Positions 1 through 5,521 of a stretch of DNA of 5,521 nt are shown one piece after another. Source of the DNA: Gammaproteobacteria bacterium (lineage in GTDB: Bacteria; Pseudomonadota; Gammaproteobacteria; Pseudomonadales; Cellvibrionaceae); the NCBI GenBank assembly GCA_021151835.1, contig JAGKWO010000098.1, positions 1 through 5,521 of the forward strand, given 5' to 3'. Both the position numbers and the translations under genes were made by a program. How positions within the stretch are numbered: the stretch's first letter is position 1; each line of letters starts with the position of its first letter. Below the pieces are notes generated by a model that saw only the letters and a program-made list of their open reading frames with translations, was not told the origin of the DNA and did no database searches.

Positions 1-253
1 TTTCATAGCTTTATTAATCCTTAACAATTGATTAGCCTTAGTTTCATAAAAATATCATGCACTTCTAAAGTTGCAGTAAAAGTAAACTAACGGGTAAAAG
101 AATTCGCAATCTATATAATCATCTCCCTTTTTCCTATTACAATTAAAAAGCTGAAATACTGTATCTAAGCCAAAACCATTGCTTCATGGTTTATACTCGC
201 ATATTTTTGAGATTAACAAATTTTATTAAAATTTATTTAACGTTTTAGTCCTG
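1..253. other. AT-rich noncoding region downstream of the operon
   Basis: This 253-bp stretch follows the stop codon of the last operon gene. By hand count positions 1-240 contain 63 G or C (about 26%), far below the roughly 50% of the neighbouring genes. I see no open reading frame of useful length on either strand. It holds two weak inverted repeats: 173-179 with 186-192 (7 bp, 6-nt loop) and an all-AT one at 218-224 with 228-234. Neither is followed by a clear T-run in the direction of operon transcription, so no intrinsic terminator is called. At its far left edge a minus-strand ATG (positions 4-6) has an AAGGA about 10 bases upstream (17-21), which could be the start of the next gene, but only two codons are visible. 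Confidence 0.6.
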
Positions 254-1300
254 TCATGACGCACCACCCGTAAATTTTATTTTCTTGATAAAAGACAATG
301 CCGGTTCTTCAACTAAATACCAGGATAGGTAACCCGCTGCAGTTGCGATTATCGCAGCGGTTATTTGGTGGGAGAGAATGCCTTGGGTTGGAAATGTATT
401 GGCAATACATTGCTGAATTACAAAGCCGTAGATGTAAATTCCATAGGAAGGATCTCCGGGTAGCCTGAGGAATCTGGTAAAAAAACTCGTTCCACTGAGG
501 TAGAGGCAGGTGTAAAAAAACACACAATAGAATGCAACTTGCTGTAGCGGCGTATGCCATAGCAGGAAGGCCGCGACCACACCCACAATAACGCCTTTGA
601 TTCCCAGGATTAAATGCCGTTGCAAAATGGCGGTTAGGCTACCGATACAAAAGCACCCGCCTAACAACAATGATTCTTTAAACTTAATTAGCCCGCTTGG
701 CCATAAAGAAGTGCCGCAGAAAATCACTGCGATAATGCCAATTAAGATTACGCAAGCAATGCCGCGATGATGCATCAGAATTACATAATAAAATAATGCG
801 GCGCTCAGGTAACAGATCACCTCCAGCGGAAGCGTCCACAGGGAACCATTAACTACCGATGACATTCCCTCATTAAAAACGCCCGGCAAATACCACTGCA
901 TTGGATAAAGCAAAATATTGTGCAGCAAATATTGCCACGTCTGGCTATGCCGGAAATACGCTGAAAATTCCAGGGATGTAAAAAGTGGGCCGACGAAAAA
1001 TACGGTAACGCACAAACAGACAAGCAAACCGGGGAAAATACGTGCAGCGCGTTTGATAAGAAAGCTACCCAGCCTGGGTTGGGCGAGCAAGCTGTTGGTA
1101 ATCAGCAAACCGCTGAGGAGGAAAAAAAATTTGACGGCCAATGAGCCAGCGTAATCGAACCCAAGCAGTTCTGCCACCACATCAAATCGCTGCTCGTGCG
1201 CCACAAATGCGGGAGCGTGCCCATAAATAACCATTAACGCAGCGACAACGCGGAAAAAACCAAGGTTGTTGTGGCACTGCAATAATTTACTAAGCGGCAT
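254..1300 (-). CDS. Acyltransferase 3 family integral membrane protein, putative glycan O-acyltransferase
   Basis: This 348-residue protein is of the usual length for single-domain acyltransferase-3 (OafA/NodX-like) proteins. These are inner-membrane enzymes that carry acyl groups, usually acetyl, to sugars of LPS, exopolysaccharide or Nod factor. Family signatures are visible: FFRVVAALMVIYGH (15-28, with conserved Arg17 and His28), VKFFFLLSGLLIT (56-68), RAARIFPGL (84-92), SLWTLPLE (153-160, ending in Glu160), GDPSYGIYIYGF (282-293) and a terminal EEP (331-333). About ten hydrophobic helices follow one another. Where many relatives have a His after the SYxxYLxH-like segment this protein has Gly292, which I believe is a subfamily trait. 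The ATG lies 5 bp after the stop of the GtrA-family gene, with no clear Shine-Dalgarno sequence, so translation probably depends on coupling. It is the last gene of the operon. The acceptor is unknown; O-acetylation of the sugar made by this operon, or of the glycan that receives it, is inference. Confidence 0.9.
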   Translation of the reverse strand: MPLSKLLQCHNNLGFFRVVAALMVIYGHAPAFVAHEQRFDVVAELLGFDYAGSLAVKFFFLLSGLLITNSLLAQPRLGSFLIKRAARIFPGLLVCLCVTVFFVGPLFTSLEFSAYFRHSQTWQYLLHNILLYPMQWYLPGVFNEGMSSVVNGSLWTLPLEVICYLSAALFYYVILMHHRGIACVILIGIIAVIFCGTSLWPSGLIKFKESLLLGGCFCIGSLTAILQRHLILGIKGVIVGVVAAFLLWHTPLQQVAFYCVFFYTCLYLSGTSFFTRFLRLPGDPSYGIYIYGFVIQQCIANTFPTQGILSHQITAAIIATAAGYLSWYLVEEPALSFIKKIKFTGGAS

Positions 1301-1305
1301 CGCAA

Positions 1306-1695
1306 CTAAAGGAACAACTTATGGCGATACAACAAACGCATTAGCAAAAAGTTCAGGCCTGTCGTAACACCCATGGTGATGATTGCGGCCAGCGCGGCGG
1401 CGACATTCAGATAGTCCACCAATAGCGACAACAGGCCTAAACCCAGGCAAAAAACCAGGACATATTGTCCCGCAACGGTTATTTGCTTCTTGAATGAATT
1501 TTGGCTGCCAACAAATACTTTGGAAGGATAAAAAAGGATTACTAACAGGAGACCAAATACCCAGCTCAATGCATAAGCCCACTGGTAATTAACCACCAGC
1601 AGCAAAACCAAATACACCAAATAGCTGAGGGCGGTATTTAAGCCCCCCGCGATCAAAAATCGCAATGCGTCGTAATTAAATCCAGCGCGCTTCAT
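1306..1695 (-). CDS. GtrA-family membrane protein, putative polyprenyl-linked sugar flippase
   Basis: This small, very hydrophobic protein of 129 residues matches GtrA in length and layout: four predicted membrane helices at about 12-34, 40-56, 77-95 and 98-120, with short basic ends (MKR at the start, YRHKLFL at the end). The family signature near the first helix is clear, RFLIAGGLNTALSYLVY (12-28), followed by FYPSKVFVG (55-63) after helix 2. GtrA proteins are thought to help move a sugar carried on undecaprenyl phosphate across the inner membrane and typically sit beside a GtrB-type glycosyltransferase. Here such an enzyme lies two genes upstream in the same operon. The start ATG overlaps the stop of the preceding gene by 4 bp (ATGA), with no good ribosome-binding site, which points to translational coupling. 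The sugar carried is not shown by the sequence; the operon suggests a 3-acetamido-3,6-dideoxyhexose. Confidence 0.88.
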   Translation of the reverse strand: MKRAGFNYDALRFLIAGGLNTALSYLVYLVLLLVVNYQWAYALSWVFGLLLVILFYPSKVFVGSQNSFKKQITVAGQYVLVFCLGLGLLSLLVDYLNVAAALAAIITMGVTTGLNFLLMRLLYRHKLFL

Positions 1696-2648
1696 TGCGA
1701 ATCTTTGGAATGGATAATGTTGAGGAAATCATCGTAGTTACGGATGTAATCTTCTGCCTCATAGTAATGGGACGCGAAAACTAACAACACCGCATCGGCA
1801 GAATATTTATATTGGATACCCCAGGTAAGCGGAGGCAAATAAATACCCATATCCGGCCTATTTAATTCTACTTCCTTGCGCTCCTTGCCATCATCCACGA
1901 CTACCGCGCACTTCCCTTTAACGCAAATCAGGAATTGGTGGCAATGAAAGTGCGCGTGCTCACCACGGGTTTTCTCCGAAGGAACATTGAACACCAAAAA
2001 ATAACGTTTGGGTTCAAATGGAATCTCACGGGAAAACTCCCCCACGGATAAATCCCCGCGCATATCGGGAATGTATTTAAAGTTATGTAGCGTTACGTCC
2101 CCCACACCTACACGGGTGACAGCTTCGGGCTTGCCAGCCCCTGGGTGTAGATGGCCGACGGGCGTCTCCGAGCCTTTTGTGGATTCGACATACCCGGCGA
2201 TACGAGCAGGAGAACCTGTGACTATCGCATAGGGTGGAACCGACTTGGTAACGACCGCACCCGCACCAACCATGGCTCCCATGCCTATGGTTACGCCCGG
2301 CAAAATCACTGCGCCGCCACCAATAGAAGCCCCTTTTTCGATACGGGTTTGTAGAAACGCGTCCGGATAAATTTTTGAGCGTGGAAATTTATCATTGGTA
2401 AAGGTTACGTTAGGACCAATAAATGCATCATCATCTACACGTAAACCATCCCAAAGTTGCACACCGGATTTGACAGTCACACGGTTGCCAATTACTACAT
2501 CATTTTCAATTAAACAATGGGAGCAAATATTTACCTGCTCACCCAGTTTTGCGCCGGGTAAAACAACCACGTATTGCCATATGCGGGTTTCAGCCCCAAT
2601 GGCTTTAGTCTGAACATCCGCCGAAGGATGGATAAAATAATTGGTCAT
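1692..2648 (-). CDS. wxcM: Bifunctional dTDP-sugar N-acetyltransferase / 3,4-ketoisomerase (WxcM/FdtD type)
   Basis: This 318-residue fusion joins two steps of dTDP-3-acetamido-3,6-dideoxyhexose synthesis in the cytoplasm. Residues 1-155 form a left-handed beta-helix acetyltransferase with hexapeptide repeats, the landmark FTNDKFPRS (83-91), repeats ASIGGGAVILPGVTIG (107-122) and the closing VTGSPARIAGYV (143-154). After a Gly/Pro/His-rich linker (about 155-180) comes a cupin domain (182-312) of the FdtA/QdtA type: RGEHAHFHCHQFLICVKG (228-245) holds the conserved His residues, followed by LPPLTWG (271-277) and an ending YIRNYDDFL (301-309). FdtA forms dTDP-6-deoxy-D-xylo-hexos-3-ulose from dTDP-4-keto-6-deoxyglucose and QdtA forms the ribo isomer; I cannot tell which applies, so the product may be Fuc3NAc or Qui3NAc. 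The same domain order is known in Xanthomonas WxcM and Shewanella FdtD. The gene overlaps both neighbours by 4 bp. The start follows an AAGG about 9 bases upstream. Confidence 0.94.
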   Translation of the reverse strand: MTNYFIHPSADVQTKAIGAETRIWQYVVVLPGAKLGEQVNICSHCLIENDVVIGNRVTVKSGVQLWDGLRVDDDAFIGPNVTFTNDKFPRSKIYPDAFLQTRIEKGASIGGGAVILPGVTIGMGAMVGAGAVVTKSVPPYAIVTGSPARIAGYVESTKGSETPVGHLHPGAGKPEAVTRVGVGDVTLHNFKYIPDMRGDLSVGEFSREIPFEPKRYFLVFNVPSEKTRGEHAHFHCHQFLICVKGKCAVVVDDGKERKEVELNRPDMGIYLPPLTWGIQYKYSADAVLLVFASHYYEAEDYIRNYDDFLNIIHSKDSQ

Positions 2649-3598
2649 TGGTCCACGCCTTTTTGATTTTCATGCCTGCTAGCCACAACGGCTAAAGGTC
2701 GCTTTTTGCTATTTTCATACCCACGCCATGAATAGGTTCCCACGAGGCCCAAACCAAATAAATTGAGCGCTCCCAGAAATAACACAGTGAGCATGGTTGC
2801 CGCATAACCGGGCACATCAATACGCCCGGTAAATTTCCCAACCAATATAACTATCGCCAACAACACCGCCACTGCGGAACCCAAGGCACCAATTTTCATG
2901 AGCAGCCGAATTGGATAGTCAGTAAAAGCAAATATGCTATCCATCATGTAATCAATTTTTTTGCTTAACGTCCAGGCTGACTTTCCTTCCTGACGGGCAA
3001 CCCTTTCATAACTGATTAATTTCCTTCTGAAGCCTAGCCAGAAGATAAGCGCAATGAGTGAAGAGCGGGCTTCTTCAAGTTTCAACAATTCCTGGCGAAA
3101 AAGCTCATTACAACCAAACACATCCACACCGCCCGGTGGCATATCCTTCACGATGAGCTTTTTATAGAGGCTCCAGAATATTCCTGACGCCAACCGGGAC
3201 AGCAACGGGTCATTTCTGCCATTGCGGGTGCCGATGGCGACATCACACTCGTCTGCTGCCAGGGACTTGAAGAATTCAACCATCAATTCCGGCGGCTCTT
3301 GCAGATCTGCTGCCATGACACCAAAGTATTTTCCCTTCGCTGCCGCGAGGCCAGTACGAATCGCCGGGAAGGAGCCAAAGTTGCGCGCGTGAGCGATGAG
3401 CTGGACCGGCATTGGTAATTGCGGCATCGCATGTTTGATTAACTCAAATGATCTATCCGGGCTCCCATCGACCACCAATACCACCTCCAGGTTTTGCTGG
3501 AGGTCGGCACTCATTTGGGTTAACACTGATAAAAGACGAGGAATCGACTCCTCATTTTTATACACAGGGATAATAAGGGAGTAGATTAGCTCTGCCAT
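2645..3598 (-). CDS. Family 2 glycosyltransferase, GtrB/ArnC/DPM1-like, membrane-anchored
   Basis: This 317-residue protein has an N-terminal GT-A fold with the start IIPVYKNEES (9-18), VVDGSPDRS (42-50), a HARNFGSFPAIRTGL block (70-84) and the nucleotide/metal-binding segment MAADLQEPPE (95-104). The segment REGKSAW-like RQEGKSAWTLSKKIDY (202-217) is typical of polyprenyl-phosphate glycosyltransferases. Two hydrophobic helices follow, about 232-254 and 265-290, and a basic cytoplasmic tail. Relatives such as GtrB, ArnC and dolichol-phosphate mannose synthase transfer a sugar from a nucleotide to a polyprenyl phosphate at the inner membrane. The likely donor here is the dTDP-3-acetamido sugar made by the flanking genes. 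Where the family usually has DADLQ this protein has AADLQ (Ala96). The ATG overlaps the aminotransferase gene by 13 bp, with an AGAGG 10 bases upstream (3609-3613); the reading frame begins directly with the fold's first strand, which supports this start. Direct transfer to a glycan, as proposed for WxcL-like enzymes, remains possible. Confidence 0.9.
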   Translation of the reverse strand: MAELIYSLIIPVYKNEESIPRLLSVLTQMSADLQQNLEVVLVVDGSPDRSFELIKHAMPQLPMPVQLIAHARNFGSFPAIRTGLAAAKGKYFGVMAADLQEPPELMVEFFKSLAADECDVAIGTRNGRNDPLLSRLASGIFWSLYKKLIVKDMPPGGVDVFGCNELFRQELLKLEEARSSLIALIFWLGFRRKLISYERVARQEGKSAWTLSKKIDYMMDSIFAFTDYPIRLLMKIGALGSAVAVLLAIVILVGKFTGRIDVPGYAATMLTVLFLGALNLFGLGLVGTYSWRGYENSKKRPLAVVASRHENQKGVDQ

Positions 3599-4683
3599 GA
3601 GTTTACGGCCTCTGAGACCTGGTACACCTGTTCGTCAGACATTTCCGGATAACAGGGCAGCGTCAGGATTGAACAGGCAAGTTGCTCGGTATTGGGTAAA
3701 CGAAGGTCAGCAAATTTCCCATTAAAAACCGGTTGCCTGTAATCCGGGATGGGATAGTGGACCTCGCTCGCAATTTGCTTTTCTTTCAAATACGCGCGCA
3801 AATTTGCCGGCTGCTTTGTTTGGATAACGTATAGGTGGCCCACATAATTTTCACCATCACACGCAGGCAGTTGTACGGCAGGGTTAGTGATAGTTGCCGC
3901 GTAAAGCCTGGCAATTTCGCGCCGCCGTGCATTCCACTGATCCAACAATGGCAAAAACTCACGCAATATTGCCGCTTGCATTTCATCAAGCCGACTGTTT
4001 CGAGAGCCACCTAAAGCGACTTCATATTTGGATGACCAGCCATACTGGCGCAGTCGTCCGACGGTTTCCGCCAACTGGGCGTTGTTTGTCGCTATGGCTC
4101 CCCCATCACCCAGTGCACCCAGGTTTTTTGTCGGGTAAAAGCTAAAGCAGGAAATATCACCAATGGACCCCACCATTTTTCCATCGATCTTAGCCCCATG
4201 TGCCTGGGCGCAGTCTTCGATCAAAGGAACCTTACGACTCGCGCACAGCCCTGCTATTTGTTTGATCTCGGGTGTCGCTGTTCCATACAGGTGGGTCACG
4301 ACAATCGCTTTTACTCCTGCATCGAGCGCACGCTCACACTCAGCAAGGGTCGTTGTGCGTGAGGAGGGATCAACATCAATATAAAAAGGATCAGCTCCAA
4401 TGGCCAGTAATGCGGTCGTGGTATACATGCCAGCGTTCGCCACCGTGGCCACGCCATCTCCCCGACCGATCCCCACTGCACGCAATGCCAGCTCGAGTGC
4501 GTCAGTGCCATTCGCAAGAGATACAGATTTGGATACACCGAGGTATTGGGCAAACTCTTCTTCAAAAGCCATAACCTCTGGCCCCAGCACAAACCAGCCT
4601 CGCGCCAGTACACGACTCAGCGCCGCATCGATACTGTTTCTTAACGCATTTGAATGCGCACCCAAATCATTTATTAATAACAT
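3586..4683 (-). CDS. DegT/DnrJ/EryC1/StrS PLP-dependent sugar aminotransferase (FdtB/QdtB-like)
   Basis: This 365-residue cytoplasmic enzyme has the full length and all main motifs of the nucleotide-sugar aminotransferase family. NGTDAL (58-63) binds the PLP phosphate, EDCAQAHGA (156-164) carries Asp157 that pairs with the pyridine nitrogen, and SFYPTKNLGALGDGGAI (181-197) carries Lys186, the Schiff-base lysine. SRLDEMQAAIL (230-240) and VHYPIPDYRQP (308-318) are typical of the 3-aminotransferase branch. Next to a 3,4-ketoisomerase the expected reaction is transfer of an amino group from glutamate to C3 of a dTDP-3-keto-6-deoxyhexose, giving dTDP-Fuc3N or dTDP-Qui3N. A 4-aminotransferase role cannot be excluded by motifs alone; the neighbour makes C3 the better reading. 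It is the first gene of the tight block. The start is supported by GAGG 6 bases upstream. Its 3' end overlaps the glycosyltransferase gene by 13 bp. Confidence 0.94.
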   Translation of the reverse strand: MLLINDLGAHSNALRNSIDAALSRVLARGWFVLGPEVMAFEEEFAQYLGVSKSVSLANGTDALELALRAVGIGRGDGVATVANAGMYTTTALLAIGADPFYIDVDPSSRTTTLAECERALDAGVKAIVVTHLYGTATPEIKQIAGLCASRKVPLIEDCAQAHGAKIDGKMVGSIGDISCFSFYPTKNLGALGDGGAIATNNAQLAETVGRLRQYGWSSKYEVALGGSRNSRLDEMQAAILREFLPLLDQWNARRREIARLYAATITNPAVQLPACDGENYVGHLYVIQTKQPANLRAYLKEKQIASEVHYPIPDYRQPVFNGKFADLRLPNTEQLACSILTLPCYPEMSDEQVYQVSEAVNSWQS

Positions 4684-4749
4684 TCTTTACCTCGATATTT
4701 AAAAACGGTGTTATCCATACAATGCGCTGCGAACCACACATGATGGGGC
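4684..4749 (-). other. 66-bp gap that may hold a promoter for the tight block
   Basis: This is the only spacing of any size among the genes here. On the minus strand it has a TTGTAT followed by an AT-rich TTTTTAAATAT some 15 to 17 bases on, which could be read as a weak sigma-70 promoter, but neither box matches well. I see no convincing terminator hairpin. All flanking genes point the same way, so read-through from the upstream membrane-protein gene is as likely as a new start. Confidence 0.3.
4690..4693 (-). promoter_or_regulatory. Ribosome-binding site of the aminotransferase gene
   Basis: On the minus strand a GAGG (part of CGAGGT) stands 6 bases before the ATG at 4683. It is the best Shine-Dalgarno match in the operon and supports the chosen start. 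Genes farther down have weaker or no such sites and overlap one another, so this may be the main ribosome entry point for the block. Confidence 0.65.
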
Positions 4750-5521
4750 TTATTTTCCCACATAGGTCAACAGCAGCCCCAACTCCCTCGTATCAGCATT
4801 GATACCTGCAGCGGCGGGAATGGTAGTTTGATCAATCGTGAAGTTTACTGAATGGCGCCTTTGCATTGGCAAATTCAAAACGAACGAGAATTCTTTGCCT
4901 GGTGCCAACAATATCACCTTGGTTGTACCGGCGTATGTAATAGTAAGTTCAGTAGCATTAAAGTTTTCCGGCAGATACCCCTTGATCGACAACTCCCCTG
5001 GGCAGTTGAAAACAGTCATCGAACCTTCCTTACCGAGCCAACGGCTATGGTTGACTTCCGGGGCATACCACTCGCCTTGATATACGGCGGAAGCCAAATC
5101 ACATTTCAACGGATTATCACGGAGTACCGACAGATTATAAAATTGCGCCACATCAACTGCTTTTTGCGCAATCGGAAACGGAGATTGTAAAAGAGCGGCG
5201 TCAGCTTCCGTCTGAACACCCGCCCGGTAAACCCCGGCCATCGCCTCAAAAGCCATGGCACGGTAAGGGGCCGTTTTGAGTTCCACGTACCAGGTTGCCA
5301 TATGTCCAAGTAACGCCGCGATGAGTAACAGGCCCGCGACCCCAGGCATGACTAACAGGAGTTTTTTGAATAGACTGCCGAAAAGCCCAGGCAGTTGCCG
5401 AGCCCCATTGGGCGCTTGAAAAGCAATCGCCACAGATGCCAATAGCAACCAGACATAATCAACGAAGTAACGGGACGCACCTGTATTGGTATATTCCACC
5501 CCACCCCGCGCGACCGTAACC
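4750..5521 (-). CDS. Polytopic membrane protein, C-terminal part (5' end outside window), putative periplasmic glycosyltransferase
   Basis: Only the last 256 residues are in the window. The frame stays open to the edge, and a GTG at 5497-5499 could be taken as a start but is probably internal, since coding sequence (VTVARGG) continues upstream. Visible parts are an ARGGVEYTNTGASRY segment ahead of a membrane helix (YVWLLLASVAIAF), a basic loop, a second helix around LLLVMPGVAGLLLIAALLG, and about 175 residues predicted outside the membrane. That tail begins with a helical stretch and turns beta-rich after GEWYAPE; it contains two Cys (KCDLA and FNCPGE) that could form a disulfide, and ends in DTRELGLLLTYVG. 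The G...A..SRY pattern before a helix, and a WYxPE...RW to R.LG domain at the end, recall large GT-C-like membrane proteins of surface-glycan loci. I recall this pattern from memory and cannot search it. The position just upstream suggests it transfers the lipid-linked sugar to a glycan, but that is inference. Confidence 0.7.
   Translation of the reverse strand, partial: VTVARGGVEYTNTGASRYFVDYVWLLLASVAIAFQAPNGARQLPGLFGSLFKKLLLVMPGVAGLLLIAALLGHMATWYVELKTAPYRAMAFEAMAGVYRAGVQTEADAALLQSPFPIAQKAVDVAQFYNLSVLRDNPLKCDLASAVYQGEWYAPEVNHSRWLGKEGSMTVFNCPGELSIKGYLPENFNATELTITYAGTTKVILLAPGKEFSFVLNLPMQRRHSVNFTIDQTTIPAAAGINADTRELGLLLTYVGK

Noticed and set aside
4..21. Minus-strand ATG with AAGGA upstream, as the start of the next gene
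   Set aside because: Only two codons are visible before the window ends, so coding cannot be judged. It is mentioned in the noncoding-region entry but not called as a gene.
114..119. TATAAT on the plus strand, as a -10 promoter box
   Set aside because: No acceptable -35 box lies 16 to 18 bases upstream (91-96 reads CGGGTA) and no plus-strand gene follows. Such hexamers are expected by chance at 26% GC.
173..192. Inverted repeat AAACCAT / ATGGTTT with a 6-nt loop, as a possible terminator
   Set aside because: The stem is only 7 bp with few GC pairs and is not followed by a T-run on the minus strand. It may be chance in AT-rich DNA.
4400..4702. Plus-strand open frame of 100 codons, antisense to the aminotransferase
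   Set aside because: It lies within a gene whose protein has every family motif; its own translation has no recognisable features. The same holds for other antisense or shifted frames, such as 918-1154, 2008-2232, 4311-4613 and 4852-5190.
5497..5499. GTG as the true start of the membrane-protein gene
   Set aside because: The frame is open through the window edge, the upstream codons fit a membrane-protein loop, and no Shine-Dalgarno sequence at proper spacing is clear (the GCGGGG run is almost adjacent to the GTG). A partial gene is more likely.

Overview
The window reads as a sugar-modification operon of a Gram-negative bacterium, probably a gammaproteobacterium. The support is family-level: a WxcM-type bifunctional enzyme, GtrA/GtrB-type membrane partners and moderate GC. 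A relative of Cellvibrio is only a guess. All genes lie on the minus strand, so transcription runs from the high-coordinate end to the low end.

In transcription order the window holds: (1) the C-terminal 256 residues of a polytopic membrane protein whose 5' part lies beyond position 5521; (2) a 66-bp gap; (3) a DegT/DnrJ/EryC1/StrS PLP aminotransferase; (4) a family 2 glycosyltransferase with two C-terminal membrane helices (GtrB/ArnC/DPM1-like); (5) a fused N-acetyltransferase and cupin 3,4-ketoisomerase (WxcM/FdtD-type); (6) a four-helix GtrA-family protein; (7) an acyltransferase-3 integral membrane protein; (8) an AT-rich noncoding tail of 253 bp, about 26% GC by hand count, with no gene I can support. 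Genes 3 to 7 are packed with overlaps of 13, 4 and 4 bp and one 5-bp gap, so they almost certainly form one translationally coupled operon.

The proposed joint function is as follows. The cupin domain isomerises dTDP-4-keto-6-deoxyglucose to a 3-keto sugar. The aminotransferase puts an amino group on C3. The left-handed beta-helix domain acetylates it, giving dTDP-Fuc3NAc or dTDP-Qui3NAc. The glycosyltransferase would load the sugar on undecaprenyl phosphate, GtrA would help move it across the inner membrane, and the partial upstream protein could be the periplasmic transferase that attaches it to a glycan. The acyltransferase may O-acetylate the product. The dTDP-sugar pathway is strongly supported by motifs. 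The lipid-linked, periplasmic three-component part is inference. No rmlA or rmlB homologue is in the window, so the precursor must come from elsewhere.
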